NCBI RefSeq assembly: GCF_014655715.1
Contig: NZ_BNBM01000003.1
Location: 405,686 to 469,685 of the forward strand
Source of the DNA: Streptomyces lanatus
Lineage (GTDB): Bacteria > Actinomycetota > Actinomycetes > Streptomycetales > Streptomycetaceae
Reading direction: 5' to 3'
DNA: 64,000 nucleotides
Shown here: piece after piece, positions 34,709-43,734 of the stretch
Numbering within the stretch: the first letter of the stretch is position 1
How the letters are laid out: each line of letters starts with the position of its first letter
Notes under the pieces: model-generated
Database searches by the model: none
What the model was told of the DNA's origin: nothing
What the model saw: only the letters and a program-made list of their open reading frames with translations
Translations under genes and position numbers: made by a program

Positions 34709-36160
34709 CTTCAGCACCGCCTCCATCACCGCGCGGGCGATCGGCGCCGCGTCGCCGCCGCCGCTGATCTCGCCCCGGTCCGCGTCCGCGTCCTCCACCA
34801 CCACGGCCACGGCGACCTTGGGTTCCAGATCGAGGTCGCCCTTCGCCCAGGAGACGAACCAGGCGTACGGCGTCCCGGAGTTGCCCAGGCCGTGCTGGGC
34901 CGTGCCGGTCTTGCCGCCCACCGTGGCGCCGGGGATCCAGGCGTTGGTGCCGGTGCCCTCCCGCACCACGTCCACCATCATCTCCTTGAGCAGCCGCGCG
35001 GTCGACGGGCGCATCGCCTGCCGGATCGGGCCCGATCCGCCGGTCGACACCGTGGCGCCGCTCGCCCGTGTCGTGCGCTCCACCAGATACGGCGTGCGCA
35101 CCTGGCCGCCGTTGGCCACGGCCGCCGCGACCATCGCCATCTGCAGCGGGGTGGCGCGGGTGTTGTACTGCCCGATCGAGGACAGGGCGAGCTGTGCCTT
35201 GTCCACCTTGGTGTCGAAGGTGGACTCGGCGACCGAGAACGGGATCCTCAGGTTCGCGTCGTTGAAGCCGAAGGCGGTCGCGGTCGACGACATCTGCTTC
35301 ACGCCCGTCTTGACTCCCAGACGCGCGAACACCGTGTTGCACGACCACTCGAACGCCTTGCGCAGCGGGACGTCCTCGCAGCCCTCGGACTCGTTCGTCA
35401 GTCTGGTCCTGGTGCCGGGCAGGGTGTACGGATCGGGGGAGTCGGTCTTCTCGTCCAGGTCGTCCACCACACCCGCGTCCAGCGCGGCGGCCGCCGTCAG
35501 CACCTTGAAGGTCGAACCCGGCGGGTACGTCTTGCGGACGGCCCGGTTGAGCATCGGCTTGTCCCCGTCCTTGTTGAGGGACGACCAGGAACGGGCGACG
35601 GAGCTGCCGTTCCCGGACAGTGCCGACGGGTCGTAGGACGGGGCCGACACCAGGGCCAGGATGCGGCCCGTCGTCGGTTCGATCGCCGCGACGGCGCCCT
35701 TGCGGCCGTCCAGCCCTTCGTACGCCGCCTCCTGTGCCGCCTTGCGCAGGGTGGTGACCACGTCGCCGCCGGGGTAGCGGTCCCGGGCGACGCCGTTCCA
35801 CAGCGCGAAGGGGGAGAGGAGGGGGTTCGTGCCCGCCAGGACGCCGTCCTCGGAGTGCTCCAGGAGCGTCGTGCCGTACTCCTGCGAGGCGAAGCCGGTG
35901 ACGGGTGCGTACATCGGGCCGTTGGTGTACGTCCGCTCGTAGCGCAGGTGCTCGCCGGTGTCGTGGGAGCCGGTGACCGGTTCGCCGTCGACCAGGATGT
36001 CACCGCGCGGCTGGCCGTAACGGGCGATGGTGGTGCGGCGGTTGGCGATGTTGTCGTCGTAGGACGGGGCCTCGAAGACCTGGATGCGGGTGGCGTTGAC
36101 CAGCAGCGCCACCAGGAGCAGGGCGCAGAAGAAGGCCGCGTGGCGGATGTGGCGCGTCAT
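34685..36160 (-). CDS. Penicillin-binding protein (class B transpeptidase, PbpA-like)
   Basis: A 491-residue protein with one N-terminal membrane anchor (about 8-24), a dimerisation domain and a transpeptidase domain. Active-site motifs are SxxK at Ser216-x-x-Lys219 (GSTFK), SxN at Ser273-Cys-Asn275 and KTG at 417-419 (GKTGTAQ). It crosslinks peptidoglycan outside the membrane. The ATG at 36160 overlaps the stop of the FtsW/RodA-like gene (ATGA), so a SEDS glycosyltransferase and its class B PBP are made as a pair. Being away from the dcw cluster, it probably serves a special step such as sporulation or tip growth. The 3' end overlaps the convergent kinase. Confidence 0.94.
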   Translation of the reverse strand: MTRHIRHAAFFCALLLVALLVNATRIQVFEAPSYDDNIANRRTTIARYGQPRGDILVDGEPVTGSHDTGEHLRYERTYTNGPMYAPVTGFASQEYGTTLLEHSEDGVLAGTNPLLSPFALWNGVARDRYPGGDVVTTLRKAAQEAAYEGLDGRKGAVAAIEPTTGRILALVSAPSYDPSALSGNGSSVARSWSSLNKDGDKPMLNRAVRKTYPPGSTFKVLTAAAALDAGVVDDLDEKTDSPDPYTLPGTRTRLTNESEGCEDVPLRKAFEWSCNTVFARLGVKTGVKQMSSTATAFGFNDANLRIPFSVAESTFDTKVDKAQLALSSIGQYNTRATPLQMAMVAAAVANGGQVRTPYLVERTTRASGATVSTGGSGPIRQAMRPSTARLLKEMMVDVVREGTGTNAWIPGATVGGKTGTAQHGLGNSGTPYAWFVSWAKGDLDLEPKVAVAVVVEDADADRGEISGGGDAAPIARAVMEAVLKSPSGDGR

Positions 36161-37557
36161 CCGGTGGCCTCCTTGGCGTCGGCCGGTGCCGCGGCCCTGG
36201 GGACGCCCAGCCGGCTGCGGGCCTTGTCGCTCAGGCGGATCAGCAGTGCCACGATCGCCCAGTTGGTGACCACCGACGAGCCGCCCTGCGCCAGGAACGG
36301 CATCGCCATGCCGGTCAGCGGGATCAGCCCGGTCACCCCGCCCGCGATCACGAACACCTGGAGCGCCACGATCGAGGCGAGCCCCACCGCGAGGAGCCGT
36401 CCGAAGGCGTCGCGCAGGGCGAGGCCCGCCCGGTAGCCGCGCTCCACCAGCAGGCCGTAGAGGATGAAGAGGGCCGACAGGCCGGCCAGGCCCAGTTCCT
36501 CGCCGGCCGTCGCCAGGATGAAGTCCGACTTGGCCGCGAAGCCGATCAGGATGGAGTGGCCGAGGCCTAGGCCGGTGCCCAGCGGGCCGCCCGCGGCGAA
36601 GGCGAACAGCGACTGGGAGAGCTGGTTGGGGCCCTCGCCCGCCTCGATCGAGGCGAACGGATGCTGCCAGTCCTCGACCCGGCCGTGCACATGCGGCTCC
36701 AACTCCCCGACGGCCACCGCGCCGACCGCCGCGAGCAGCAGGCCGACGGCGATCCACCCGGTGCGGCCGGTGGCGACGTAGAGGAGGACCACGAACAGGC
36801 CGAAGAAGAGGAGCGAGGTGCCGAGGTCGCGTTCCAGGACCAGGACGCCCACGCTCAGCAGCCAGATGGCGACGATCGGGCCGAGGACCCGGCCGGTGGG
36901 CAGTTGCAGTCGCTCGCTGCCGAAGACCCGGCGGCCCGTGTACGCCAGCGCCGTGCGGTTGGCGGCCAGATACGCCGCGAAGAACACCGCGAGCAGGACC
37001 TTCGCGAACTCGCCTGGCTGGATGGAGAATCCGGCGATCCGGATCCAGATACGGGCGCCGTTCACCGACGGGAAGAAGATCGGCAGGGTCAGGAGGGCGA
37101 GGGCGGCTACCACGCAGACGTAGGAATAGCGCTGGAGCACTCTGTGGTCGCGCAGCAGGAGGACCACCACGATGAACAGCGCCACTCCCAGCGTGGACCA
37201 CACGAGTTGGGTGGGGGCCGCCCGGTCGCCCGGTGTCTCCAGGTCGAGCCGGTAGATCAGGACGAGGCCGATGCCGTTGAGCAGCACGCCGATCGGCAGC
37301 AGCAGGGGGTCGGCGGAAGGGGCGCGCAGGCGTACGGCCAGATGCGCGACCAGCGCCAGTACGCCGAGCCCGGCGCCGTAGCCGGCGGCGCCGGGCGGGA
37401 CGGTGCCGCTGCGGGCGAGGCCGACCGCGCAGTAGCCGTACACGGAGAGCAGGACGGCCACGACGATGAGGGCCAGTTCGATGCCACGGCGCCGGGGGAG
37501 CGGTACGGCGGGAGCGGGCGCGTCCGCTGCCACCAGGGTGGTTCCGGCCTTGGTCAT
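36157..37557 (-). CDS. SEDS-family peptidoglycan glycosyltransferase (FtsW/RodA/SpoVE)
   Basis: A 466-residue protein with about ten to twelve membrane helices. The SEDS signature is clear: NGARIWIRIAGFSIQPGEFAK near residue 175 and, later, the extracytoplasmic loop and GGxxGTGLGLGHS, KSDFILATAGEELG. The catalytic Asp of this family lies in the large loop; here the region EPHVHGRVEDWQHPF corresponds. It polymerises glycan strands from lipid II. It is the upstream gene of a coupled SEDS-PBP operon. Confidence 0.94.
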   Translation of the reverse strand: MTKAGTTLVAADAPAPAVPLPRRRGIELALIVVAVLLSVYGYCAVGLARSGTVPPGAAGYGAGLGVLALVAHLAVRLRAPSADPLLLPIGVLLNGIGLVLIYRLDLETPGDRAAPTQLVWSTLGVALFIVVVLLLRDHRVLQRYSYVCVVAALALLTLPIFFPSVNGARIWIRIAGFSIQPGEFAKVLLAVFFAAYLAANRTALAYTGRRVFGSERLQLPTGRVLGPIVAIWLLSVGVLVLERDLGTSLLFFGLFVVLLYVATGRTGWIAVGLLLAAVGAVAVGELEPHVHGRVEDWQHPFASIEAGEGPNQLSQSLFAFAAGGPLGTGLGLGHSILIGFAAKSDFILATAGEELGLAGLSALFILYGLLVERGYRAGLALRDAFGRLLAVGLASIVALQVFVIAGGVTGLIPLTGMAMPFLAQGGSSVVTNWAIVALLIRLSDKARSRLGVPRAAAPADAKEATG

Positions 37558-37601
37558 GTCCGGAACTTACCCAAATAGTGTGTCTTGCGCGCTCCCGCGT
37601 C

Positions 37602-38060
37602 TCAGCACCAGCGCGGCGACTTCCGGGTCTCGATGTAGCGGGCCGAACCCCAGGCCCAGGTGCCGTCCGCGAGCAGATACCAGTGCCGGTTGCCCTGCAC
37701 GCTCTGCCCCTCGGTCTGGCAGAAGATCCGCACGCGGTCCCCTCGGTGCACCGTCCGGATCACCTGGCTGCCCCGGTTGGGCGCGCTGCGCAGCAGCAGC
37801 GTGCCCGCGGTGACCCGGCCGGGGGTGAACTCCTGGCCGCCGCCCCAGTCGCCCCCGGATCCACCCCAGTCCCCGCCGCCGTCTCCTCCCTGGCCCCCTC
37901 CTTGGTCTCCTCCTTGGTCTCCTCCTTCGGACCCGCCCCAGTCCTCGCCCTGGCCGGAGTCCCCCGGCGGCTCGTCGACGGCGACAGCGGGTGTGACGGC
38001 AGCCGCGCTGGCGAGTATGCCGACGGCTATGGACAGGGCGATGCGGGAACGCAGAGCCAT
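37602..38060 (-). CDS. Secreted SH3-domain protein with Gly/Asp-rich linker
   Basis: A 152-residue protein. The signal peptide is MALRSRIALSIAVGILASAA ending near AVA at about 28. A Gly/Asp/Trp-rich linker with GGDQGG-type repeats follows, then a bacterial SH3-like domain (LLLRSAPNRGSQVIRTVHRG ... IFCQTEGQSVQGNRHWYLLA). Such domains bind peptidoglycan or other polymers outside the cell. GGAGG lies 8 bases before the ATG at 38060. The gene is separate from the SEDS-PBP operon (44-base gap), though it may be transcribed with it; it would come first. Confidence 0.87.
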   Translation of the reverse strand: MALRSRIALSIAVGILASAAAVTPAVAVDEPPGDSGQGEDWGGSEGGDQGGDQGGGQGGDGGGDWGGSGGDWGGGQEFTPGRVTAGTLLLRSAPNRGSQVIRTVHRGDRVRIFCQTEGQSVQGNRHWYLLADGTWAWGSARYIETRKSPRWC

Positions 38061-38176
38061 GAGGACCACCTCCAGGGCAGGGGAACGAACCTGACTTATC
38101 GCCACATTAGGAGCGCGTTCGGGTCTACCGCTCGTCCTAATGGGCCAATGGAGGACTGCCGTGCCGTACGCCCCTT

Positions 38177-39415
38177 CTAGCGAAGCGTCAGCGTCGCCAC
38201 CGCCCCGCCGTCCGCCGCGTTGGTGAACGCCAGCCGCGCCCCCAGCACCTCCGCCTGGCCCAGCGCGATGGTCAGCCCCAGGCCGTGCCCCTTGGCGCCG
38301 CCCTCGGTACGGAACCGCTGCGGCCCGTGTGCGAGGAGGTACTCCGGATAGCCGTCACCGTGATCCCGCACGGTCACCACCGGGCCGTCCACCGTGAGGG
38401 ACACCGGCCCGCGCCCGTGCTTGTGCGCGTTCGCCACCAGGTTCCCCAGCACCCGCTCCAGCCGCCGCCGGTCCGTCTCCGCCACGACGTCCCGCAGGAC
38501 GACGACCTCGGTCTCCGTCCCCGACGCCCGCACCACCCGCTCCGCCAGCGCCCCGAGCGGCTCGCTGTCCGGCTCCGACCGCTCCCGTCCGCTGTCCAGT
38601 CGGGAGATCTCCAGCAGGTCCTCGGTCAGCGTGCGCAACGCCGCCACCCGGTCCCGCACCAGCTCCGTGGGCCGCCCCGGCGGCAGCAGCTCGGCCGCCG
38701 CGTGCAGCCCGGTCAGCGGGGTGCGCAGCTCGTGCGCCACGTCCGCCGTGAACCGCTGCTCGGCCAGCAGCTTGCTCTGCAGCGAGGACGCCATGGAGTC
38801 CAGCGCGGCGGCCACCACGGCCACCTCGTCCTGCGGCCGGGTCGCGTCCGCCTTCGTACGCGGATCGTCCACCCGCGCGTCCAGATCGCCCCCGCTGATC
38901 CGCTGGGCCACCCGGGCCGTGGCGTGCAGCCGGCGCGTCACCCGGGTCACGAAGAACGCGCCCACCAGCACCGTCACCCCGATCGCCAGCGCCGACGACC
39001 ACACGATCGCCCGGTCGAGGCCCTCGATGGTGCGGGCCTGCTGGGAGTAGTCCACCTCGACGGTGAGAGCCCGCTCGCCGGAGGCCGGGCCAGCCGCCCA
39101 CATCGTGGGCCTGCCGTGGTGATCGGCGACCATCGTGCCGCGCTCCCCGGCCACCGCCAGTTCCCGCAACGGCTCGGGCAGCTCGGGCGGGTCGATGGCG
39201 ACGCCGTGCCCGATGGGGTCGCCCTCCTCGAACGCCTCCGTCGCGTCCTCCAGCCGGGACAGCGCGAGGTCCCGGGCCTGGCCGACGGTCTGGTTGGTCA
39301 CCGAGACATGCACCAGGATGCCGAGCAGCGCGGCGAGCGCACAGCACATCACCGTGATGAACAGGGCCGCCTTCACGGCGAGCGTGCCGGCCCACCGGGG
39401 GAGCGCGAGCCTCAT
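38177..39415 (-). CDS. Orphan sensor histidine kinase coupled to a lipoprotein
   Basis: A 412-residue kinase. Membrane helix 1 is at about 11-33, an extracytoplasmic sensor follows (about 40-135), helix 2 is at about 137-157, then HAMP, a HisKA box with His228 (ADVAHELRTPL) and an HATPase_c domain (N box NLVANAHKHG, G2 GHGLGLTIALG). No response regulator is adjacent. The ATG overlaps the stop of a lipoprotein gene by 4 bases (ATGA). The pairing of lipoprotein and kinase recalls the CseA-CseC pair of the cell-envelope sigma-E system, but the receiver gene is missing here, and the similarity is only in layout. Confidence 0.9.
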   Translation of the reverse strand: MRLALPRWAGTLAVKAALFITVMCCALAALLGILVHVSVTNQTVGQARDLALSRLEDATEAFEEGDPIGHGVAIDPPELPEPLRELAVAGERGTMVADHHGRPTMWAAGPASGERALTVEVDYSQQARTIEGLDRAIVWSSALAIGVTVLVGAFFVTRVTRRLHATARVAQRISGGDLDARVDDPRTKADATRPQDEVAVVAAALDSMASSLQSKLLAEQRFTADVAHELRTPLTGLHAAAELLPPGRPTELVRDRVAALRTLTEDLLEISRLDSGRERSEPDSEPLGALAERVVRASGTETEVVVLRDVVAETDRRRLERVLGNLVANAHKHGRGPVSLTVDGPVVTVRDHGDGYPEYLLAHGPQRFRTEGGAKGHGLGLTIALGQAEVLGARLAFTNAADGGAVATLTLR

Positions 39416-40140
39416 CGCGTGCCGCTCGCGGAGGGGGACAGGGACGGGTGCGGGGTCTTCTTGCGCGGGCCGGTGCGCAGCATCTCGTCGTGGGTGAGCA
39501 GCATCGCCTTCTGGTCGGCGTCCCAGGTCCACTGCAGCCGGTACTCGTACCCGGCCACCTCGGACGGCGACCGTATGATCACCGACCGCCCGGCCAGCTC
39601 GACGCCGCTGATGGCGTCGTCCCAGCTCATCACCTGTACGAGCCGCCGCTTCTCGACGGTGTAGACGCGCACCGCGGTCGTCCTGCCCGGCAGCAGCCGG
39701 AAGCCGAGCGTGAGCTCGGGGCGCCCGTCGCCGGTCAGGTCCCGGTAGTACGGCTGGAGCACCGGGCACTTCCCGTGTCCGGCGCCGTCGCCGCACTGGG
39801 CCATCAGACGGCCGGTCTCGCGGTACTGCGCGTCCTTGCCCTGGTAGTCGCCGGGGCTCCGGTCCATCTCCTTGCGTACGACCGTCACCGGGTCCACGTC
39901 GCGCAGGCCGTCCTCGGGGACGGTGACGCCCTTCACGACCTCCCGGACCACCTCGCCGATCTCATAGGCGGGCCGGGACGCCGGCGTCAGCTTCGGCCAC
40001 AGCTTGTCCGGGCTGACGGCGGTCTCCGTCGGCCCCGCGCCCTGGAGTTCCCCGGCGTCACCGCAGGCCGTGGCGCCCGCCAGCAGCAGTGCGACGAGGG
40101 CACTGAGCGCTGCGGTGCGCGTGGGGCGGCTGCGGGGCAC
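39412..40140 (-). CDS. Putative lipoprotein (242 aa)
   Basis: The GTG start at 40140 has AGGAG 5 bases upstream. The signal sequence runs to LLLAGATAC, where Cys26 would be lipidated; position -3 is Ala instead of the preferred Leu, so the lipobox is loose. The mature part has no catalytic motif I know; the middle segment YRDLTGDGRPELTLGFRLLP looks like an FG-GAP/VCBS-type calcium loop. It precedes and overlaps the kinase gene (ATGA), suggesting that it senses or tunes the kinase outside the membrane. Confidence 0.8.
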   Translation of the reverse strand: MPRSRPTRTAALSALVALLLAGATACGDAGELQGAGPTETAVSPDKLWPKLTPASRPAYEIGEVVREVVKGVTVPEDGLRDVDPVTVVRKEMDRSPGDYQGKDAQYRETGRLMAQCGDGAGHGKCPVLQPYYRDLTGDGRPELTLGFRLLPGRTTAVRVYTVEKRRLVQVMSWDDAISGVELAGRSVIIRSPSEVAGYEYRLQWTWDADQKAMLLTHDEMLRTGPRKKTPHPSLSPSASGTR

Positions 40141-40231
40141 GGTTCTCCTGGGGCTCGGGGTGTTGTCGGCCCGTACACCCTATTCGTACGGAAGTCCTTT
40201 TTGCGCACTCGATGGGCGGACGGGCGAAGGG

Positions 40232-40738
40232 TCACTCGGCGAGTTCCTCCAGGAGCCGGGCGGTGGGCAGGCCGGCCTGGAGGTAATCGACGAACAGCTC
40301 GTTGTGCAGGGCCCATGGAGAGCGGCGGGAGCGTATCAGCCGGATCGCCTGTTCGGCGGAACCGCTCCGGCGCATCAGGGCGTGGGCGACGACCAGGCCC
40401 GAGCGGTTGTACCCGTGATAGCAGCGCACCAGCACCGAGCGCCCCGCGTCCATGGCCTCGCACGCCGCCTCCGCGAGCCGGATCACCCCGGCGAGCTGGG
40501 TGCCGTCCAGCGGGCCGTCCGGGATCGGCCACACATGGTGCTCGACGCCGGGATCGGGGCCGTGCCCGGGCAGCCGCAGCAGTGTCTGTACGAGATCGAA
40601 CTCGTCCCGTACGACAGCGAACTCCAGTTGCCCCGTACGCCCCCGGAACTCATGGCCGCCCATCCACAGACCGGGCACGATCTCGCTCCACGGGCGGTCC
40701 GGAGCGGGTACGTCGGGTTGCTTCCTGCGGGTACGCAA
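40232..40738 (-). CDS. Dual-specificity/tyrosine-type protein phosphatase
   Basis: A 168-residue protein starting LRTRRKQPDVPAPDRPWSEI (TTG, 40738) in my reading, with GGGGAGG 5 bases upstream; a second TTG 9 codons earlier (40765) is the alternative. The signature C-x5-R loop is Cys106-YHGYN-Arg112 followed by SG, i.e. a CxxGxxR active site preceded by Arg rather than the usual His, with a preceding Asp-rich loop (PIPDGPLDG) that would hold the general acid. This suggests an active cysteine phosphatase that cleaves phosphotyrosine or phosphoserine. It is transcribed away from the NERD gene with a 99-base gap. Confidence 0.75.
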   Translation of the reverse strand: MRTRRKQPDVPAPDRPWSEIVPGLWMGGHEFRGRTGQLEFAVVRDEFDLVQTLLRLPGHGPDPGVEHHVWPIPDGPLDGTQLAGVIRLAEAACEAMDAGRSVLVRCYHGYNRSGLVVAHALMRRSGSAEQAIRLIRSRRSPWALHNELFVDYLQAGLPTARLLEELAE

Positions 40739-40837
40739 CGGCGCCTCCCCAGGGGGTGTGCCCAACTCCTCTCAAAGGTAACCAGGTTCTTGCCCCCGCA
40801 GCACCCCGCCTGTTCCCATGGTCGGGGGTGATGGTGC

Positions 40838-41644
40838 ATGAGCGGACTGCGCGTCATACCGACCTGGCGGCACGGCCAGGAACGGCTCTACGTCTGCCTC
40901 CGGGACGGGCGGAACCTCGCCTGGTACGACCGTGAGGCGGGCCGGATCAACCTGCTCAGCGACGAGCGCAGAGAAGAAGTGCTGGAGGTGCTCGGCCCCT
41001 TCGTCACCGGCTCGGTGACGGTGGGCCCGCCCCCGGTCCCCACGCCCGCCGAGCTGGCCCGGCTGACCCTGCATCCCGACGACGACCTCGCGCCCAACCG
41101 TCCCGGCGAGGCGCTGCTGATCTCCCTCGACCGGGATCCCGGCCCCCCGCACCGGCTGCGGGCCGATCCGCGGCGGCGGGCGCTGGCGGCAGAGCAGACG
41201 GTCGGTGACGCCCTGGACCGGCTGGACGCGGTGGGCTGGCACACCCTGCACTCCGTGCCGCTGCCCGGCGGCGACCGCATCCACCACCTCGTGATCGGGC
41301 CGGGCGGCCTCTTCGCGCTGCATGTCCTGTACGCCCGTAAGCAGCGGGTGACCGTCGCCGACCCGATGGTCACCCTCGGCCGCCGCGACTCCCAGCCCCT
41401 CCTGCGCCGGGTCCGCGCCGACGCCGACCGCGCGTCCTACGCCCTGACCGCCGAGGTCCACCCCGTCCTCGCCCTGGTCGCCCCCACCGACGTGGCGATC
41501 ACCGCGACCTTGCGGGAGGTACGGGTGCTGCGGGACACGGAGGTCGAGGGGCTGGCGCGGACGGGCGGGGTGCTGAAGCCGGCGGATGTGGAGGCGCTGC
41601 ATGCGATGGCTCGGGACCGGGGGGTGTGGGTGGCCGCCGGTTGA
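40838..41644 (+). CDS. NERD-domain protein (nuclease-related)
   Basis: A 268-residue protein (MSGLRVIPTWRHGQERLYVC) with a C-terminal NERD-type region (about 115-250): AAEQTVGDALDRLDAVGWHT followed by ...DRIHHLVIGPGGLFALHVL, which matches the restriction-like fold with a helix and a strand carrying a conserved GPGG loop. The catalytic residues of the family are not clear here (the usual ExK is HVLYAR-K), so activity is uncertain. The protein is soluble. It stands alone and ends just before a strong hairpin. Confidence 0.7.
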   Translation: MSGLRVIPTWRHGQERLYVCLRDGRNLAWYDREAGRINLLSDERREEVLEVLGPFVTGSVTVGPPPVPTPAELARLTLHPDDDLAPNRPGEALLISLDRDPGPPHRLRADPRRRALAAEQTVGDALDRLDAVGWHTLHSVPLPGGDRIHHLVIGPGGLFALHVLYARKQRVTVADPMVTLGRRDSQPLLRRVRADADRASYALTAEVHPVLALVAPTDVAITATLREVRVLRDTEVEGLARTGGVLKPADVEALHAMARDRGVWVAAG

Positions 41645-41674
41645 GGGCGCGCGTCGGTTGTCCTGACCGTCGCC

Positions 41675-41757
41675 CTGGGGGCTGCCGCCCCCAGACCCCC
41701 GCTCCGGCCATGAACGGGCCTTGTCCTCAAACGCCGGACGGGCTGAAAGATTGGTGA
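41675..41757. terminator. Terminator hairpin and Streptomyces-type intergenic repeat after the NERD gene
   Basis: CTGGGGGC (41675-41682) pairs perfectly with GCCCCCAG (41687-41694) across a 4-base loop, TGCC. It is followed by ACCCCCGCTCCGGCC and then CCTCAAACGCCGGACGGGCTG, a combination that I know as a frequent intergenic repeat in Streptomyces. It ends just before the convergent LigD-Pol gene. Confidence 0.7.
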
Positions 41758-41763
41758 AGCCCG

Positions 41764-42645
41764 TCACGGCAGCCCTCCCGCCCCCTCCGCATCCAGCAGC
41801 GGTGCCAGCAGGTCGCCGTAGTCCTGTAGGCGGGGTGCCAGGTCGGGGGCCGTGAAGGTCAGGGACTCGGGGGAGGCGCAGTCCTCGATCTCCTGCCAGG
41901 TGACCGGGGTCGACACCGTCGGGTGGGGGCGGGCGCGGAGGGTGTAGGGGGTCGCCGTCGTCTTGCGGGCGGCGTTCTGGCTCCAGTCGACGAAGACCTT
42001 GCCGGGGCGCAGGCTCTTGGTCATTCGGTGGAGTGCGCGTCGGGGCAGGGCCTTCTCGGCCTCCATGGCGAGTTCTTTGGCGTATTCCGTCGCCTGCTCG
42101 GAGGGGGCCGGGTGGATGGCCGCCGCGAGGTGGAGGCCCTTGGAGCCCGATGTCTTGGCGTAGGCGTCGATGCCGTCGGCGGCCAGTCGTTCCCGTAGCC
42201 AGAGTGCGACCTCGCAGCACTCGACGACCGTGGCGGGCGGCCCGGGGTCGAGGTCGAAGACCAGGCGGTCCGCGTCTCCCGGTGCCCCGATCAGCCACTG
42301 CGGGGTGTGGAACTCCGTGACGAGGTTGGCCGCCCACATCAGTGACGGCAGGTCCTGGATCAGCACCATCCGCGCGGGGCCCTCGACGCGGGGCACCTCG
42401 GCCGTGGTGACCCACTTGGGGGTGCCGGGCGGGACGTTCTTGGTGAAGAAGACCTGGCCGTCCGGACCGTCCGGGTAGCGCAGGAAGGACACCGGACGGT
42501 CGAGCAGGTGCGGCAGCAGGACGTCGGCTGTGGTCGCGTAGTAGTGCAGCACCTCGCCCTTGGTGAATCCCGTCGCCGGGTACAGCACCTTCTCCAGGTT
42601 GCTGAGAGCCAGGCGCCGTCCCTCCACCTCTGTGATCGGCGTCAT
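41764..42645 (-). CDS. LigD polymerase-domain protein (non-homologous end joining)
   Basis: A 293-residue stand-alone polymerase of the archaeo-eukaryotic primase superfamily. It starts MTPITEVEGRRLALSNLEKV, then YPATGFTKGEVLHYY and RPVSFLRYPDG, both typical of LigD-Pol. The metal-binding pair is Asp131 and Asp133 in RLVFDLDPG, and the later KTSGSKGLHL holds the nucleotide-binding residues. It fills gaps and adds nucleotides at broken DNA ends bound by Ku. It lacks ligase and nuclease domains, as is usual where LigD is split. It is divergent from ku with a 51-base gap, so the pair is probably co-controlled. Confidence 0.93.
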   Translation of the reverse strand: MTPITEVEGRRLALSNLEKVLYPATGFTKGEVLHYYATTADVLLPHLLDRPVSFLRYPDGPDGQVFFTKNVPPGTPKWVTTAEVPRVEGPARMVLIQDLPSLMWAANLVTEFHTPQWLIGAPGDADRLVFDLDPGPPATVVECCEVALWLRERLAADGIDAYAKTSGSKGLHLAAAIHPAPSEQATEYAKELAMEAEKALPRRALHRMTKSLRPGKVFVDWSQNAARKTTATPYTLRARPHPTVSTPVTWQEIEDCASPESLTFTAPDLAPRLQDYGDLLAPLLDAEGAGGLP

Positions 42646-42696
42646 AGGATGAGAATCACATGAAATCGGCCGGAATCGCCTTGAAAGGTGCTGAAC

Positions 42697-43719
42697 GTGC
42701 GATCCATATGGAACGGCGCCATCTCCTTCGGCCTGGTCAGCATCCCGATCAAGGTGGTGAACGCGACCGAGAGCCACTCGATCTCCTTCCGCCAGATCCA
42801 CACCGAGGACGGCGGCCGGATCCGCTATCGCAAGTTCTGCGAACTGGAGGACCGCGAGGTCAGCCAGGCCGAGATCGGCAAGGGATACGAGGACGCGGAC
42901 GGCTCGATCATTCCCATCACCGACGAGGACCTGGCTCAGCTGCCCCTCCCCACCGCGAAGACGATCGAGATCGTGGCCTTCGTCCCGGGCGACCGGATCG
43001 ACCCGCTCCAGATGGACGCGGCGTACTACCTCGCCGCGAGTGGCGCCCCCGCCGCCAAGCCGTACACCTTGCTGCGCGAGGCGCTGAAGCGCAGCAACAA
43101 GGTCGCCATCGCGAAGTTCGCGCTGCGCGGGCGGGAGCGGCTCGGGATGCTCCGGGTCGTCGGCGATGCCATCGCCATGCACGGCCTGCTCTGGCCCGAC
43201 GAGGTCCGCGCCCCCGAGGGCGTCGCCCCGGACAGCGACGTCACCGTACGGGACAAGGAGCTCGACCTCGCGGACGCCCTGATGGACACCCTCGGCGAGG
43301 TCGAGCTGGAGGATCTGCACGACGAGTACCGGGAGGCCGTCGAGGAGGTCATCGCCGCGAAGGCGGCCGGCGAGGCCGTGCCCGCCGCCCCCGAACCCGC
43401 CGCGGGCGGCAAGGTCCTCGACCTGATGGCGGCCCTGGAGAGCAGCGTCCGCGCCGCCAAGGAGTCCCGCGGCGAGGAACCGGAGAAGGCCGCGGGCGAG
43501 GTCAGACGCCTGCCCCAGCGCAAGACGGCCAAGGCGACCCCGAAGCAGACGGCGGGCAAGAAGTCGACGGCGACGAAGAAGGCGGCCACCAAGAAGACCG
43601 CGGCCTCGGCCAAGAAGAGCACCTCGAAGTCGGCGCAGTCCGCGAAGAAGACGGCGGCGAAGAGCACGGCGAAGAAGGCGCCGGCGAAGAAGACCGCCTC
43701 ACGCAAGCGCACCGCGTGA
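42697..43719 (+). CDS. ku: Ku DNA end-binding protein
   Basis: A 340-residue Ku homologue. The start is taken at GTG 42697 so that the protein begins VRSIWNGAISFGLVSIPIKV, the normal Ku start; AAAGG lies 8 bases upstream. A GTG three codons earlier is possible. The Ku core (VKVVNATESHSISFRQIHTE ... LRGRERLGMLRVV) spans about 1-260. A Lys/Ala-rich tail of about 60 residues follows (many KKTAAK-type repeats), like the DNA-binding tails of other actinobacterial Ku proteins. It forms a homodimeric ring on DNA ends and recruits LigD. Confidence 0.95.
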   Translation: MRSIWNGAISFGLVSIPIKVVNATESHSISFRQIHTEDGGRIRYRKFCELEDREVSQAEIGKGYEDADGSIIPITDEDLAQLPLPTAKTIEIVAFVPGDRIDPLQMDAAYYLAASGAPAAKPYTLLREALKRSNKVAIAKFALRGRERLGMLRVVGDAIAMHGLLWPDEVRAPEGVAPDSDVTVRDKELDLADALMDTLGEVELEDLHDEYREAVEEVIAAKAAGEAVPAAPEPAAGGKVLDLMAALESSVRAAKESRGEEPEKAAGEVRRLPQRKTAKATPKQTAGKKSTATKKAATKKTAASAKKSTSKSAQSAKKTAAKSTAKKAPAKKTASRKRTA

Positions 43720-43734
43720 GCGCGCCGCGCCCCT

